This document shows, in pieces, positions 12,154 to 22,775 of a DNA stretch of 64,000 nt (its first letter is position 1; every line of letters begins with the position of its first letter). The notes under the pieces are model-generated. The model made no database searches. It was not told the DNA's origin and saw nothing but the letters and a program-made list of their open reading frames with translations. This DNA comes from Apoda limacodes (Eukaryota > Arthropoda > Insecta > Lepidoptera > Limacodidae): positions 21,103,901 to 21,167,900 of the forward strand of contig OX291549.1 of NCBI GenBank assembly GCA_946406115.1. The letters are read 5' to 3'. A program made the position numbers and the translations under genes.

Positions 12154-12375
12154 ATCTGAATCTCGGAAACGGCTCCGCCGATTTTTATGTAATTTAGTAT
12201 GCAGCGGGTTTCGGGGACGATAAATCGATCTAGCTAGGTTTCATTTTTAGAAAACATCGTTTTATCCGTGTTTTCAGGCAATGATAAACTGAAAAGTATG
12301 ACTCTTCCTGACATCTATTGGCGAGTAGTAATAAGCAACACTTAAGCTACTTGAAAATAGATGGCGCTGTTTAAA
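12096..12375 (-). repeat. Dispersed repeat with AT microsatellite, minus orientation
   Basis: TACCTTTAAACGAGCAATTC, an (AT)n run (12121-12153), TCGGAAACGGCTCCGCCGAT and GATAAATCGATCTAGCTAGG occur inverted at 29769-29993. It ends with one unit of the CTATTGTCAAGTAG sequence that is tandem at 29633-29749. Confidence 0.7.
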
Positions 12376-12528
12376 AAAAAACCGAGCAATGCTTGGTCCT
12401 CCAGGTACTGATTATAATTAAATTAGTACGGGTCCTACCACGATAGGTTTTATTTTGTTTCCGATATTTCAGCACAGTTTCATGCACTGTGGTCGCGGAC
12501 TGACTGCGGAGATGCTTAGTGCAGGTAG

Positions 12529-13084
12529 TAGGGGTGTCCACTTCAAAAAAACATCGATTTTTTTCGATGCGATACATCAGAACTGAGCATCGATGGCTTC
12601 CGATGTATCGGTTAGAATCTTCGATGTTTTCTGAAAATCGAGTACTTTTTTAGGTAACCAAGCTATAGCCTCTGACACTCCATGGTTTGCATGGTCTATT
12701 TATAATTATATAGGGTAATGTCACCAATAAATGAACGATTAAGTTTTTGACAAGTTAAATGGCGTTTTTCTTACAAACCATCGCTGATTCCAATGTAGTT
12801 TATTTAAGAAAACTAAAATAGTATTATTATTATAAAAGGTACAAATAAAATAACAATCTAAATTAAGTATTTGTTAGCAACTGTATGAAGTTTTGTTATG
12901 AATCTTGAGATCATTCCAAATTTCTAATTCTCAAATTAACTGATTATCATCGATTCGATATTTTATCAAAATACATCGATACATCGATTGTATCAATAGC
13001 TTATCAAAACATCGGATCAATTCGATGTATCGTATTGCAAATATCGAGTGATTTCGATGCATCGATGTATATCGAATATCCCTA
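12529..13084. mobile_element. Non-autonomous hAT element with exact 8-bp duplication
   Basis: The 8-bp string GCAGGTAG stands immediately outside both ends (12521-12528 and 13085-13092). The termini are TAGGGGTGTCC and, in reverse complement, TAGGGATATTC. Both flanking 120-140 bp are full of CATCGAT/ATCGATG motifs, likely transposase-binding subterminal repeats. No transposase ORF is present. The 8-bp duplication and subterminal motif clusters are classic for the hAT superfamily. Confidence 0.82.
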
Positions 13085-13434
13085 GCAGGTAGCTACCTAC
13101 ATTGGGCAGATATATCTATCTACCTTCCGTCTTGTGCGTTGGTGCTGTTCGTCACTATTTTGGCCCGCTGCCTAGTCGCGACATATAAACGCTTACAGTG
13201 TCACTATAGGAATTCGAAATCAGATATAATTTTCACTCTATCACTGGATTCTATGTTTGGCAACTTGCAACCGTATTTTCAACTAAATTTTGTTTATATT
13301 TTCGAATTTCAATCGACTCACGAACCATTCTCGGTAAATAGTGTCGCTCTGTAGAGTACGAGTAGTTATAGAACGCTTCGTCTGTCCAGTGAAATGCCTA
13401 CAACAACTCACATATATATTCTACAAAAAATACG

Positions 13435-13558
13435 AAACGTCCTAAAATAACTTATGGCTTGTTTTATATTTTCAACATTTGGTTCCTCGGAATTCGCTTT
13501 CTTCGAAGAGAGAATTAGAAATATCTAATGGCGGCGCTACTTAGCTGCTATATTCCCC
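13435..13558. mobile_element. TTAA-flanked MITE, copy 2 (right half)
   Basis: The right end TATCTAATGGCGGC...TAGCTGCTATATTCCCC runs into TTAA (13559-13562). The internal TTTTATATTTTCAACATTTG matches copy 1. The left terminus was not found, so this copy is truncated or rearranged. Confidence 0.65.
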
Positions 13559-13904
13559 TTAAAATTAACAGGTACCTTATTGGGAACAGTCTTGAGCTAT
13601 TCGTACACTGGAATTCGAGAGAAAAATGTATGGAAGTTTTCTTACCTCTCGTAACCCGTCAATGTATTTGCATACATTTTTCTTCCGAGTATGTCGAGAC
13701 TGTTTCAATAAGGTCCCAGTTCTCTCCACTTCTAAATTTGATTATTTTTGTTAGGTTACATTTACAGAGGCGTTTCAAATGAAATTCTCAAGCTTTTTTT
13801 ACAAAATTAGAAAAACGGAATCAACACGTTCTACTATCAATGATTAGATACTGAACTGGTTTGATTATGCTGACAAAAAACTTTACTTACATCCTGGTAG
13901 GTAG

Positions 13905-14170
13905 GTAGGTCACCTGAGGATAGGTCTATGGCAAGGGCGATTTTGTTCATCACCCGGGCCAAGTGTAAAATGTAGACTTCGCATAAGTACGTATTTTGGA
14001 GGTACGCAGGGTTTAATGATTTCCTTCACCGTAAAGCCAGTGGTGTGAACAAACAATAAACTTGAGAAATTAGGCCTGTCCGGACTCATTGGCACACGCC
14101 GCCGTGCTCGAATCTCCAACCTCAGAACGCGAGACTAACACCAAAGCCACTACCGACAAAAAGCCAGTTG
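13905..14170 (-). mobile_element. SINE-like repeat (GGTGGCCTAGGGGTTT type), minus strand
   Basis: The reverse complement reads AGTGGCTTTGGTGTTAGTC, GAGGTTGGAGATTCGAGCAC and CACACCACTGGCTTTACGGT in order. Same family as 11685-11960. Short ORFs at 13910-14258 lie in it. Confidence 0.6.
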
Positions 14171-14550
14171 ATTTTCTTATCTTAATAAAATAAGGTGATT
14201 TGCATGTTATCTGTCTGTAACCTATCTGTAAATAAATTATTACAGATGAGCCATACAAAGGCTTGACATTTTGACAGTTGTATCCATTCCACGACCTCGT
14301 TATAAAGTTGCAGCCAATAGTGCCTATATCTATTATGTCACTTCCGTACCCTCAGTAAAAAAATCTTACTTAAATTGCCGCACCTTGTTATATTTGAATT
14401 TAAGATACATTAGTTGTTTTTTTCCCAGAAAGAGATTCAAATTGAAAATTTTAGTATCTTTCACTTCTTGCGTTTTTTTTTAAACTTAAAAATATGTAGA
14501 AACGATACATTCTAACCTTTTATTCTCCTACAACGCAATAACGTAGTACC

Positions 14551-14622
14551 TAATGTAGGTTACGGTAACCGCTTACCATCAGGGGAACCGTAAGCTTGTT
14601 TGCCACCTTAGTAGTATAAAAT
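14551..14622 (+). mobile_element. LINE 3'-end fragment (main family)
   Basis: It matches the last 70 or so bases of the element at 24641-28272, including the hairpin and the TTTGCCACCTTAGTRGTATAAA end. A severely 5'-truncated insertion. Confidence 0.7.
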
Positions 14623-14639
14623 ATGTATATATATATATA

Positions 14640-14935
14640 GGCCGGGAACTTTTTACATATCTTATATTGTTTATAATGTTGATATAAATATTAAACAATA
14701 TATGTATACGTTAATATGTATATTAGTAATTATATATTTTATACTATTACCATATTTATTATACACGATAGATAGTCTAGATACTAATAATAATTTTGTA
14801 AACTTATTATATTTTTCGCTTATTTTTAACAAATTACCGCCAGTAATTTATCTGCTTGGCTCCATGGTTAGCTGGCAGAGAATGTCGAAACCATTGTACG
14901 CAAAGATTGTGCAGTAAGTTTAAATAAATAAATTA
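14640..14935 (+). other. AT-rich block ending like a LINE tail
   Basis: Strongly AT-rich, with an open frame (14702-14917) made of Tyr/Ile/Leu codons only until GSMVSWQRMSKPLYAKIVQ. The last 60 bp (GGCTCCATGGTTAGCTGGCA, then TTTAAATAAATAAATTAA) resemble a LINE 3' end. No gene is supported. Confidence 0.35.
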
Positions 14936-15062
14936 AGGGGGTTCATCATACAATAAACATGTTGATATGTTTTTGCTCTATCGTAAAAATAACTATAAAA
15001 CATAACTTAAGGCGATTATAGTCTAAGTGTTACAGCAAAACAACAAATAATAGAAACTATTC

Positions 15063-15145
15063 AAATGCGACTCGGGTTCGTGAATCCTGTGGTGCTACGG
15101 AACGGAACCCTCGGTGCACAAGTTCGACTCGTACTTGGCTGGTTT
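15063..15145. repeat. Folded-back piece of the AGTGCGAGTC repeat, copy 2
   Basis: TGCGACTCGGGTTCGTG near the left and TTCGACTCGTACTTGGCTGG at the right, with CGGAACGGAACCCTCGGTGC between, mark the same family as 5118-5185 and 24540-24640. Confidence 0.5.
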
Positions 15146-15705
15146 TATTTTAACATTAAAAAAAAGTAATTCAAATTACTAGTTCTGTTGTGTGAGTTGT
15201 GTCGTCGATTTCGAACTCGGGGCCTTAAAACACTGATAAATTACCTATTAGAAAAGATGTAAACAAAAGTCTCCTTGTAACAGATCGACAGTAAATTTTA
15301 GTAAATTACACTCGATACCAAAAAAATATCTGTTCACACATGTCTTTGAAGAATTTGTTTGACTCATGATCAGGTAGAAAGCGACAGACAGGCGTGAGCG
15401 TTTGGGTGCAATCCGTGCATGCAATACCAGCACGCAACTCGCAACATGGAACAGCTAGGTGCACGCATGCACACTGCGTGTCGTGCGTGGCACGATTAAA
15501 ACTGATTATGAGTAGTGAATTAACTTTATTTGTAGTTAAGTACCTAAAATACTGTTTTAGGTAGTATGGAAAACCAACACAAACACTTTAAAGATGTTAC
15601 AGATATAACGATTATTAATAAAACCCAACGCGATTGAGGTTGAACCTATCGCTGTTTTTCGTGCACAGATTAAATCCCATACAATTTTGTACACTACATA
15701 CATTA

Positions 15706-16576
15706 AGTCAAAAAAGTATCGGGAATGTATGATTTGTTTATGGTTCCAAATTAATATTTTGTTTGGCGCGTAGTTTGAGTTGGATTTAGTTATTTAGATT
15801 AAATACAGTTTTGTTTTAAGTTAGATAATAGTGTGTATTGCGAATTTCATAATGGACACAAACATCAAACAAAGGAAGACAAATATTGCATCGCCAATGG
15901 AATTTTGTGTTCGGAGTCACTAAAAATGTTACAGAATGCTTACGGTCAATAGACTTTATTAAAAGCACGTGCTTATGAGTGGAACAAAGCTTTCAAAAGC
16001 TGTCGAATTGTAATGAAAGATTTTCCTTGCTCTGGTAGACCATCAACGTTTTCAAATGAAGTTAATATCGCAAAAGTGATGGAAATAGTGACTGAAAATC
16101 CTCATTTAAGTTTGAGAGAGATAGCCAACTTTTTGTGTCTTACGGGTCGATCCGTACTATTTTAAATAATCACTTGGGTAGGAAACATGTTGCCGCTCGG
16201 CTAGTCGCAAAAGACCTGAATTTCCTCTATAACAAGGCCATCAATGTGAACGAATTTTTGACCGAAAATTCAACAAATACCATCGAGCAACCACCTTATT
16301 CACCAGATATGGTTCCAGCCCCCACTTTTTTTCTTTTTCCTAAAGTAAATTACAACTTCGTGGCACCCGTTTTCACTCGGTAGAAGACATCAAGGAGAAT
16401 TTGCGGGAACTCAATTCCGGAAAAAGCGTTTAACAAATGTTCTAATGATTTGATTATTCGTTAGCGTAAGTGCATCGTTTCTAAAGGAGCATTCTTTAAA
16501 GGTGATAAAATAAATTTGAATGAATAACTAACATTTTGTGTATTATAGATCTTTTCTCGGTACTAACTTCTTGACT
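15706..16576 (+). mobile_element. mariner element, internally deleted
   Basis: Imperfect inverted ends AGTCAAAAAAGTATCGGGAA (15706-15725) and, in reverse complement at 16576-16555, AGTCAAGAAGTTAGTACCGA enclose a broken transposase. At about 870 bp it is shorter than the usual 1.3 kb mariner. No TA duplication survives at the right end. Confidence 0.75.
15852..16527 (+). pseudogene. mariner transposase remnant lacking the catalytic core
   Basis: Across frameshifts it reads MLQNAYGQ, EWNKAFKS, CSGRPSTFSNE, LSLREIANFL, TYGSIRTILNNHLGRKHVAA, RLVAKDLNFLYNKA, then jumps to VNEFLTENSTNTIEQPPYSP, DMVPAPTFFLFPKV and IPEKAFNKC...CIVSKGAFFKGD. The helix-turn-helix half and the C-terminal YSPD region are present, but the middle with the first two catalytic aspartates is deleted right after DLNFL. 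The ATG at 15852 begins a readable N-terminus that soon meets a stop. Confidence 0.85.
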
Positions 16577-16645
16577 GGAAATCGAACCCCTTCAAGACGA
16601 CAGGCTACAGCGCCGCACTGCGCCGTTGCAGTCGTCTTTGTAACG
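16577..16645 (-). mobile_element. tRNA-like SINE fragment abutting the mariner end
   Basis: The reverse complement reads AACGGCGCAGTGCGGCGCTG (box-A-like) and GGGGTTCGATTTCC (box B). It directly touches the mariner right terminus, suggesting the mariner inserted in a SINE or the junction is rearranged. Confidence 0.5.
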
Positions 16646-17126
16646 TGTCTCTTTGCTCACATCACGCCGTTTTGTCACAACGCTAACTACTTAAATAATA
16701 AATAAATACTAAACGCTACTACTAGTTAATACAATATTACGGCAGTATTTTTCTGTACTTGACCTAGGAAACTGCGCCAGTGTGAATATAAAAATAAATC
16801 TAGGAGAATCTTCAGGAAATACCTTGAATAGAGGAAAGTCCAACGCGCCAATTCAGCCTCGACGCAACCTTCGTACGAGACCATTTGCCTTAACCCGGTC
16901 GCACAGGCAGCCTTGAAAACGATCTACACACTGCTATAGTTACGGCAGCCAAAGAAAATTGTCTGCAATAGCTACTTTCTACAAATGTTTCCATTATAAA
17001 CAGATTTGAGTTTTGACCTCATTACTTATCTGACCATAATCATCATAGTCTAACAATCGTGCGTTTGTTGAAACGACATTGAGAGAGTAGGTACAAGGAA
17101 GGTACAGCAAAGGATTCCTCTAGTCT

Positions 17127-17200
17127 CACAAGTGTCCGTAGGCTACAGTAACCGCTTAACATAAGGCGGAATTTTTTACCACCTTATTGGTGAAGTAAAA
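17127..17200 (+). mobile_element. LINE 3'-end fragment (main family), diverged
   Basis: It shares CAAGTGTCCGTAGGCTACAG, ACCGCTTAAC and ACCACCTTATTGGTG with the 3' end of the intact LINE, with several substitutions that damage the hairpin. An old, 5'-truncated copy. Confidence 0.6.
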
Positions 17201-18500
17201 CACTACATTATGTGATTACAGTCTTATAATTTACTTGGGAATTTACATTGCAAGTTATCTCGCACGTCAAAAACTCAGAAAAATACGTATTTATGTTGAA
17301 ATCTCTTGCTTAAAGCCTAAAGGACAGACGAAATAATATTATGCGCGTTCATTTTTTTTCTTGGATTGTACCGAACCGCGAAAAAGAAATGTTAATTTTT
17401 TAAATGTTTTAAAAATCTTTTACCAATACCAATAGGTTGGCATTACTTTATGATTATTCTAGTACCTTCTATAGATTTATCTGTATCTGCTTCCCATAAT
17501 TGACTCAATAAGCGTCAGGGTATCAGGCACAAGTATAAATTGACCTGTTGACGGCTTGTACCGAGGCTAGTACTGTGGCAATGTAACCTGCGACGTAAAG
17601 GCAAATTTGTTTAACGATATGTTGGCTGGGTATATTGATACAATCGTCAAGACAATACCTTCAGCCAGTTTCCAAATACCGAGTACGTTAACGAAAAAAC
17701 ATTATTACTATGCGTTCTGAATGAGTTAGCACCTTGTCAGCTACCATCTTGGTAGCTGAAGTCCGTCCGATGATGGTTTTTCCAACCCGTGATTGCCCCT
17801 TGAGAACCTTTCTTCCTCGTTGTTTTAACAAGCGATGTAGACTGTTTTTTACCACTTGATTTTTCTTGTTTAATCGCGAAAAATAACTTCAGTATAGCTG
17901 TTTACATAGCTTGCTGAAGGACTCTGAGCTTATTCCAACAACTATAACTTAGACATAGGAAATCACCAGCCATTAAAACTTCAACTATTAAAACATAGCG
18001 TAAGATCGAGCTACGTCTAAAAGCAAACAAATTAGCGCATTAATATCGAAGTAGGTATAGGCAGATAACCTATCAATTAGATAGGGAACCTATAAATTAG
18101 TCTTTATGGTTGGTAACTAAAAATATTTACAAGAGTTCATGATTAAATTAACTAATTTTACATTATAAGAGCATTGATTTTTTTAAGATAGGAATGTGTA
18201 TGTATAGATATATATTAATTAAAAAACAAATTAGTAGAAAAACTGTGTTTTGAAATATTTCGCTTTTGTAAGCGTCCAGAGATTATTAGAAGACAGATTA
18301 GGTCTTACCCACTTCTGTCTGAAAAATAAAATCTTTACTCATCTTGTTCCGCAGCCACATGTTTTTGATGTTAAGCAACTATTGGCGTGTCTTGGCAGTA
18401 AATTCACTAAGATGTTTTACTGTTGCCGGGCGTCCCGCGACGGCCAAATTTTTTTTTAAATATAACCTAGAAGAGAGTACCTAAAATCTATGTAATTAAA
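17200..18500. other. No gene seen
   Basis: A 69-codon plus frame (18250-18459) reads ...LLEDRLGLTHFCLKNKIF... and might be repeat-derived, but I recognise no family. Confidence 0.5.
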
Positions 18501-18780
18501 AGGGAATACACCGTATTATCGGAGCCTTGACATTTATTTCATACCTACAATCTTCCATCGAAGGTGCCGAGACAGAACACAGCGCTGCAAGGCGGCACCC
18601 GACTACTATAATTTTGTCACATATTACTAGTCGGGTGCTCTCCAGCGAGTCATACATTTTGTTGCTGCCCCGTGACTGTCTAGAAGAAGTCGGATTACGA
18701 ATATTTAAACCGTTATAATGTAAAAAGAATGCACTTTGGGGACTGCAATAATGTAAATTAGTAGAACCAGTTAACAAATG
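18500..18780. repeat. Unclassified block with an inner hairpin
   Basis: CCCGACTACT-like sequence at 18597-18606 pairs with CTAGTCGGG near 18628-18636. The block is open on both strands (18496-18777 minus, 18527-18718 plus) but neither product is recognised. It may be a MITE. Confidence 0.35.
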
Positions 18781-19325
18781 GAATTACGCCCACACTTAAC
18801 ACGTCATCTTACAGTTATTTAGATAAGCACTTTTGAAGTTGATTATACATTTTGTTTGTGACATAGATTGTTGTAGCGTTCATTCACTCTCACCGTAAGA
18901 CGGCTATTCTTTCTGTCTCCAGATATTTACTCCAAGTTTTCTAACTGCCTCTTCTAGCGTCAGAACCAAATTGATCAAAGTTTGAGTACACTTTTAATTT
19001 TAATTTTCTTTGTAAAAATTTACTATATTTGGATAGCTTACTTTTTAAACTCTTAAATTTCTCTACGCTAGCATTAATTACGCCCTAGAAAATTTTACTA
19101 TTTGCTGACAAAAACTTGTAAATATTCTACTCAAGATTAACCGGAAAGTTATATAAAACAAGTCAGTGAACCAAACAGAACATTTTTATTTAACAATAAA
19201 GCAGAGATATCTATAAATAAATACATATTTAATGCAGTTTTTTTGACTGATTGAATTACTTACTGAGAGTCTAATCGACCACCATCCGTAACTACTGAAC
19301 CTAAAATGATGAAATAAGTACAATA

Positions 19326-19455
19326 TTAGATTAGTCTTATATTTATATTAGATTAGTCTTATATTTATATTAGATAAGTCTTATATTTATATTAGATTAG
19401 TCTTATATTTATATTAGATTAGTCTTATATTTATATTAGATTAGTCTTATATTGC
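19326..19455 (+). repeat. 22-bp tandem repeat, about 5.9 copies
   Basis: The unit TTAGATTAGTCTTATATTTA plus TA repeats with an exact 22-bp period (starts at 19326, 19348, 19370, 19392, 19414, 19436). Only one unit has a substitution (AGATAAGTC). Confidence 0.97.
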
Positions 19456-19699
19456 ATGCATCCATTAAGGCAGGATTTCGCAAAATTACCCCCCGAAACC
19501 CTGCCCTAAACCAAAATAGAGGTTAAAAATTTTTATAAAAATCAATATCGAAGTTAGATCCATAAAAAACTATTTGGTATTTTGGTTTAAAATGAGAAAC
19601 AACGTATTTTATTCACTGTTTATAAAAGCTTCAGTAAATACTAATAGCATAAAATGTTGTTTAACCATTTTACGTAGAAAAATCAACCTTTTTTTTTTT

Positions 19700-19945
19700 T
19701 TTGGATAATGCAAACAGCGCCGTCTGGCGTCAAAGTAAGCAAAGCTTGTGTTATGGATACCAGACAACGGATACAGATACATATAGATTTTTTTTTTGTA
19801 ATTACATACATATTATACATAAATACACCCAGACTCAAGACATTAATTTTATCACATAAATGTTTTCCTATGCGGGAATCGAACCCACACCCTCTGCGCA
19901 GCAGTCAGCCGCACTACCAACTAAGCTGCGAGGGAGGCGCACATT
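19700..19945 (-). mobile_element. tRNA-derived SINE with near-consensus promoter boxes
   Basis: The reverse complement has box A AGCTTAGTTGGTAGTGCGG and box B GGGTTCGATTCCC, spaced as in a tRNA, then a body with GACGCCAGACGGCGCTGTTT at the far end. The family recurs at 63845-63960. The ORF 19708-20022 is a shadow of it. Confidence 0.75.
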
Positions 19946-19949
19946 CTAT

Positions 19950-21220
19950 AACAAAGGACAATCTAAGATTCCACTTCATCAAATTGAATAACGACCTGGG
20001 CCCGTGGGAAGTCGTTGGATGAAAACCTGGACCGTACATTGATATAGTCATAACTGATGAGTGATGACCATGTGATGACTCATTATTTGTAACGACGTAG
20101 ATATTTTACGGCTATAACTTTGACTATAAATCGCATATCAATTGACCTTTGATCCATTCCAAGACGTAGGTAATACATAGTATAAAAGCATTATTTTACA
20201 CCAAGCCACGGTATGTGTTTAGCATAATAACTGTGATTTAATACTTTATAGGCTCAAACCTAAGAATATTATAATAGAAAGAATAAGAAATGTATCTTAC
20301 CGTAAAACAAACATTATGCAATCTCCTAATTTTAGAATTAATGGCCTGTCTCCATTATGGCTCTTTCGGAATGTTTCGTAAGGCATTTTGATCAGCTATA
20401 TTACTATGTTACTAATATTTTTCTAAATTACCTACTTTTGATAATGATAGGTATAACTTGTTTGTTATCCGTAGTAATTGAGTCTATTTTGTCATCGACA
20501 CAGTTTGGTCATATAACATTATATTCTTTGATTTGGTCCAAATTCTGCCCAAAGTAGATACACTTTCATTTTTTTATGTCGGCGTCGTCGGCTTACCTGA
20601 AAGGTGCCTATACTATTGGACGTGGGATTTCCCTGAATCACCACAACTACCCTTTTTTGAGCCGCCTGCTTGTACTGGATTTCTACGGCTCTGACCAGAC
20701 CACGTAATCCGTTTACGTGGTAAAAGGCTGTTCCACTCTACATTTAATCTGTCGTTGCGTGTTTACGAAATAAATGCATTTTTATGTATTGAGAGTTTAA
20801 AATTACCTAAGAATAAACGAAAATTAAGTTGGGAAATTTGATTACTTATTTATGATATTTTATTTAAACTGGTTATTATGAATAATGCATCAAGTGAGTT
20901 GGAAAATGCAATTATCGCTGACTTAACTAAGTGATTTAAAATCAAAATCTGGTTTATCATCAAACATTTAACACTGACACTGACCTAACGTAACCTAATC
21001 ATCTAAATGTTCATCTTCTTCTAATTTTTCTTTAGTAACTATTTATACCCAGAAAATATAGAAAATTGAATGTAGTATCCCATATCAAGCGTTAAAATCT
21101 ATTTTCGAAGTCAAATGCCTTATCTTACGACCTTAGAAATATTGTCCATCAATTTTTTAGCATTATTTGAAATGCTTGGAATTGTAATGAATAAAATAAA
21201 TTAAGTTTTTCTATAATCAC
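19950..21220. other. No gene seen
   Basis: Mostly AT-rich. A GC-richer stretch at 20580-20760 is unclassified. Confidence 0.55.
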
Positions 21221-21221
21221 T

Positions 21222-21440
21222 GTGCGGTTTCAGAGGCGCGAATGCTTATAGGAGCTACCTGTCGAGGTTTACTCTAGGGATAACAGCCAGGGGTTCTACA
21301 AGAAGGAAGTGATAAGATTTTAAAGGGAACGCCATTGCGCGAGTTTTTCCCTGGTTTTGCAAGTGTTCTTAGGCTACGGTAAATAATCGCTTAACACCAG
21401 GCGTGCCGTATGCATGTTTGCTGTCTTGGTAATATGAAAA
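21222..21440 (+). mobile_element. LINE 3'-end fragment (main family)
   Basis: It begins at the sequence equivalent to GCGGTTTCAGAG of the ORF and runs to the 3' end, with internal deletions. The hairpin pairs are kept (TACGG 21375-21379 with CCGTA 21406-21410). It lies 155 bp from an oppositely oriented fragment of the same family. Confidence 0.65.
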
Positions 21441-21594
21441 AATATTATATTATATTAATAAAAGAATACAGTATAAAATACCAGGGCATTTTTTAGCTTT
21501 ACATTGGTATACCCCTTACTAAACATTTGATAGGTAGCTATTCAAGTTGACAATATTGTCAAACCTATTATAAATTTAAAAGAAACTTATTTTT

Positions 21595-21902
21595 TTTTTA
21601 TTTGTACCACTAAGGTGGCAAACAAGCACACGGTCCGCCTGATGGTAAGCTTTCACCGTGGCCTATGGACGCTTGTAACTCAAGGGGTATCACTCGCGCA
21701 TTGCCCACCCTTCAAAAATCCAATGACTACTTTCTTACCACATTCTGTAGTCCTTAGATAAAAACCTTGGCAAGGGGCTCATTCCACGACCCAACCGTTG
21801 GCTAGAGGAAGTTTCTCTGAAACCGCACTGTACGCGACCATTTCGGTTTTAGAGTGTGCTGAGTGTGTAAGATTGCATTCCCTGCCGATGGCGAGGAACG
21901 AT
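21595..21902 (-). mobile_element. LINE 3'-end fragment (main family), minus strand
   Basis: The reverse complement matches the last roughly 300 bases of the intact LINE. The poly(A) end reads as poly(T) at about 21590-21600, and the fragment stops at the equivalent of CTCGCCATCGGCAGGG. The reading frame is broken. Confidence 0.8.
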
Positions 21903-22471
21903 TATATATAATATGTATCATTATTATTTATTACACCATATCTGCAAAGGGCGTCGCCAGGTTTGTTTTCGAACATGGTGGGATTATTAAGACTCTGAAG
22001 TAAGCAAAATTATGACAAATTAAATAAAAGCAGGACATAATAAACATTGTCAGTTTTTCTATTATTGTAACGATAAAATTCTTATTATTAGAATGAACAA
22101 TTATTTCAAAATAAACATTCTTTGACTATCAGTCAAAATCAAAAAGTAAGAAGTAAAAAGTCACACAGAAAAAGGAGTAGTAGATTGCAAAAATACTCAG
22201 TTTCTGCGTACATTTTGTAGGGAAACCATAGCGTCTGATGTACTGTGCCGATTGTAGGATGTTTTGTTGGAAAAATGTTTTTGTCTAGTGGATAACCTTA
22301 GTAGTTGTATTAGTTATTGTAATTAAATAAAAACCATTCATTTCAAAATTTGAATAATTATTTAACCAATTTAGTGCTAAAAATTCTGGAAAAGGTTTGT
22401 GCAATTTTTTAACTCGTTTATTGTTTTTTTATAAGGGGCAGTAAAATATTTAAATTTGTTGTTATCAATAG

Positions 22472-22775
22472 CATTGACTATAATACGTCCCCGGGTTCGT
22501 CGTCGAACGCACGTACCTTCAGCCCACACACTTACTCATATACGAGGAATGAAAGAGCGCCGGGGTGCTTCTCGCCCCCACTCACTAGCAACCGCAACCG
22601 CGTAACGGAGAACTCTTCTACTGGCACTGACTCACCTTCGGGTTCGAGGCTCACGCGCCGGTCGAAGCGACGACCCCAAGAGCGACAACCCAAGCGAGCC
22701 CAAGGAGCGAGCTCCTTCAGAGTGTCGCCCCAAAAGCCCGGTGGAGCAGTAATGGCTGCATCAGTCAAACTGTAG
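22472..22775 (+). CDS. Possible 3'-terminal coding exon of an unidentified gene
   Basis: A GC-rich block of about 300 bp is open for 100 codons from an acceptor-like CAATAG (22466-22471) to TAG at 22773-22775. The frame favours G or C in third positions. The product is rich in Ser, Pro and Arg, with a basic cluster LTRRSKRRPQERQPKRAQG about two thirds along, and ends SVKL, which could be a class II PDZ ligand. Such low-complexity basic tails are common at the ends of cytoskeletal or signalling proteins; no family is recognised. The opposite strand is open too (22532-22768), which weakens the case. No partner exon and no near AATAAA were found. Exon, pseudo-exon or transposon piece all remain possible. 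Confidence 0.35.

Noticed and set aside
19326..19455. CRISPR-like array
   Set aside because: Units are contiguous 22-bp tandem repeats without spacers, in eukaryotic sequence.
19860..19945. Possible tRNA gene on the minus strand
   Set aside because: Both promoter boxes are good, but the acceptor stem does not pair and a SINE body follows directly.
22532..22768. 78-codon minus-strand frame opposite the possible terminal exon
   Set aside because: Third-position GC and the clean stop favour the plus strand, but both are open, so this is kept only as an alternative.
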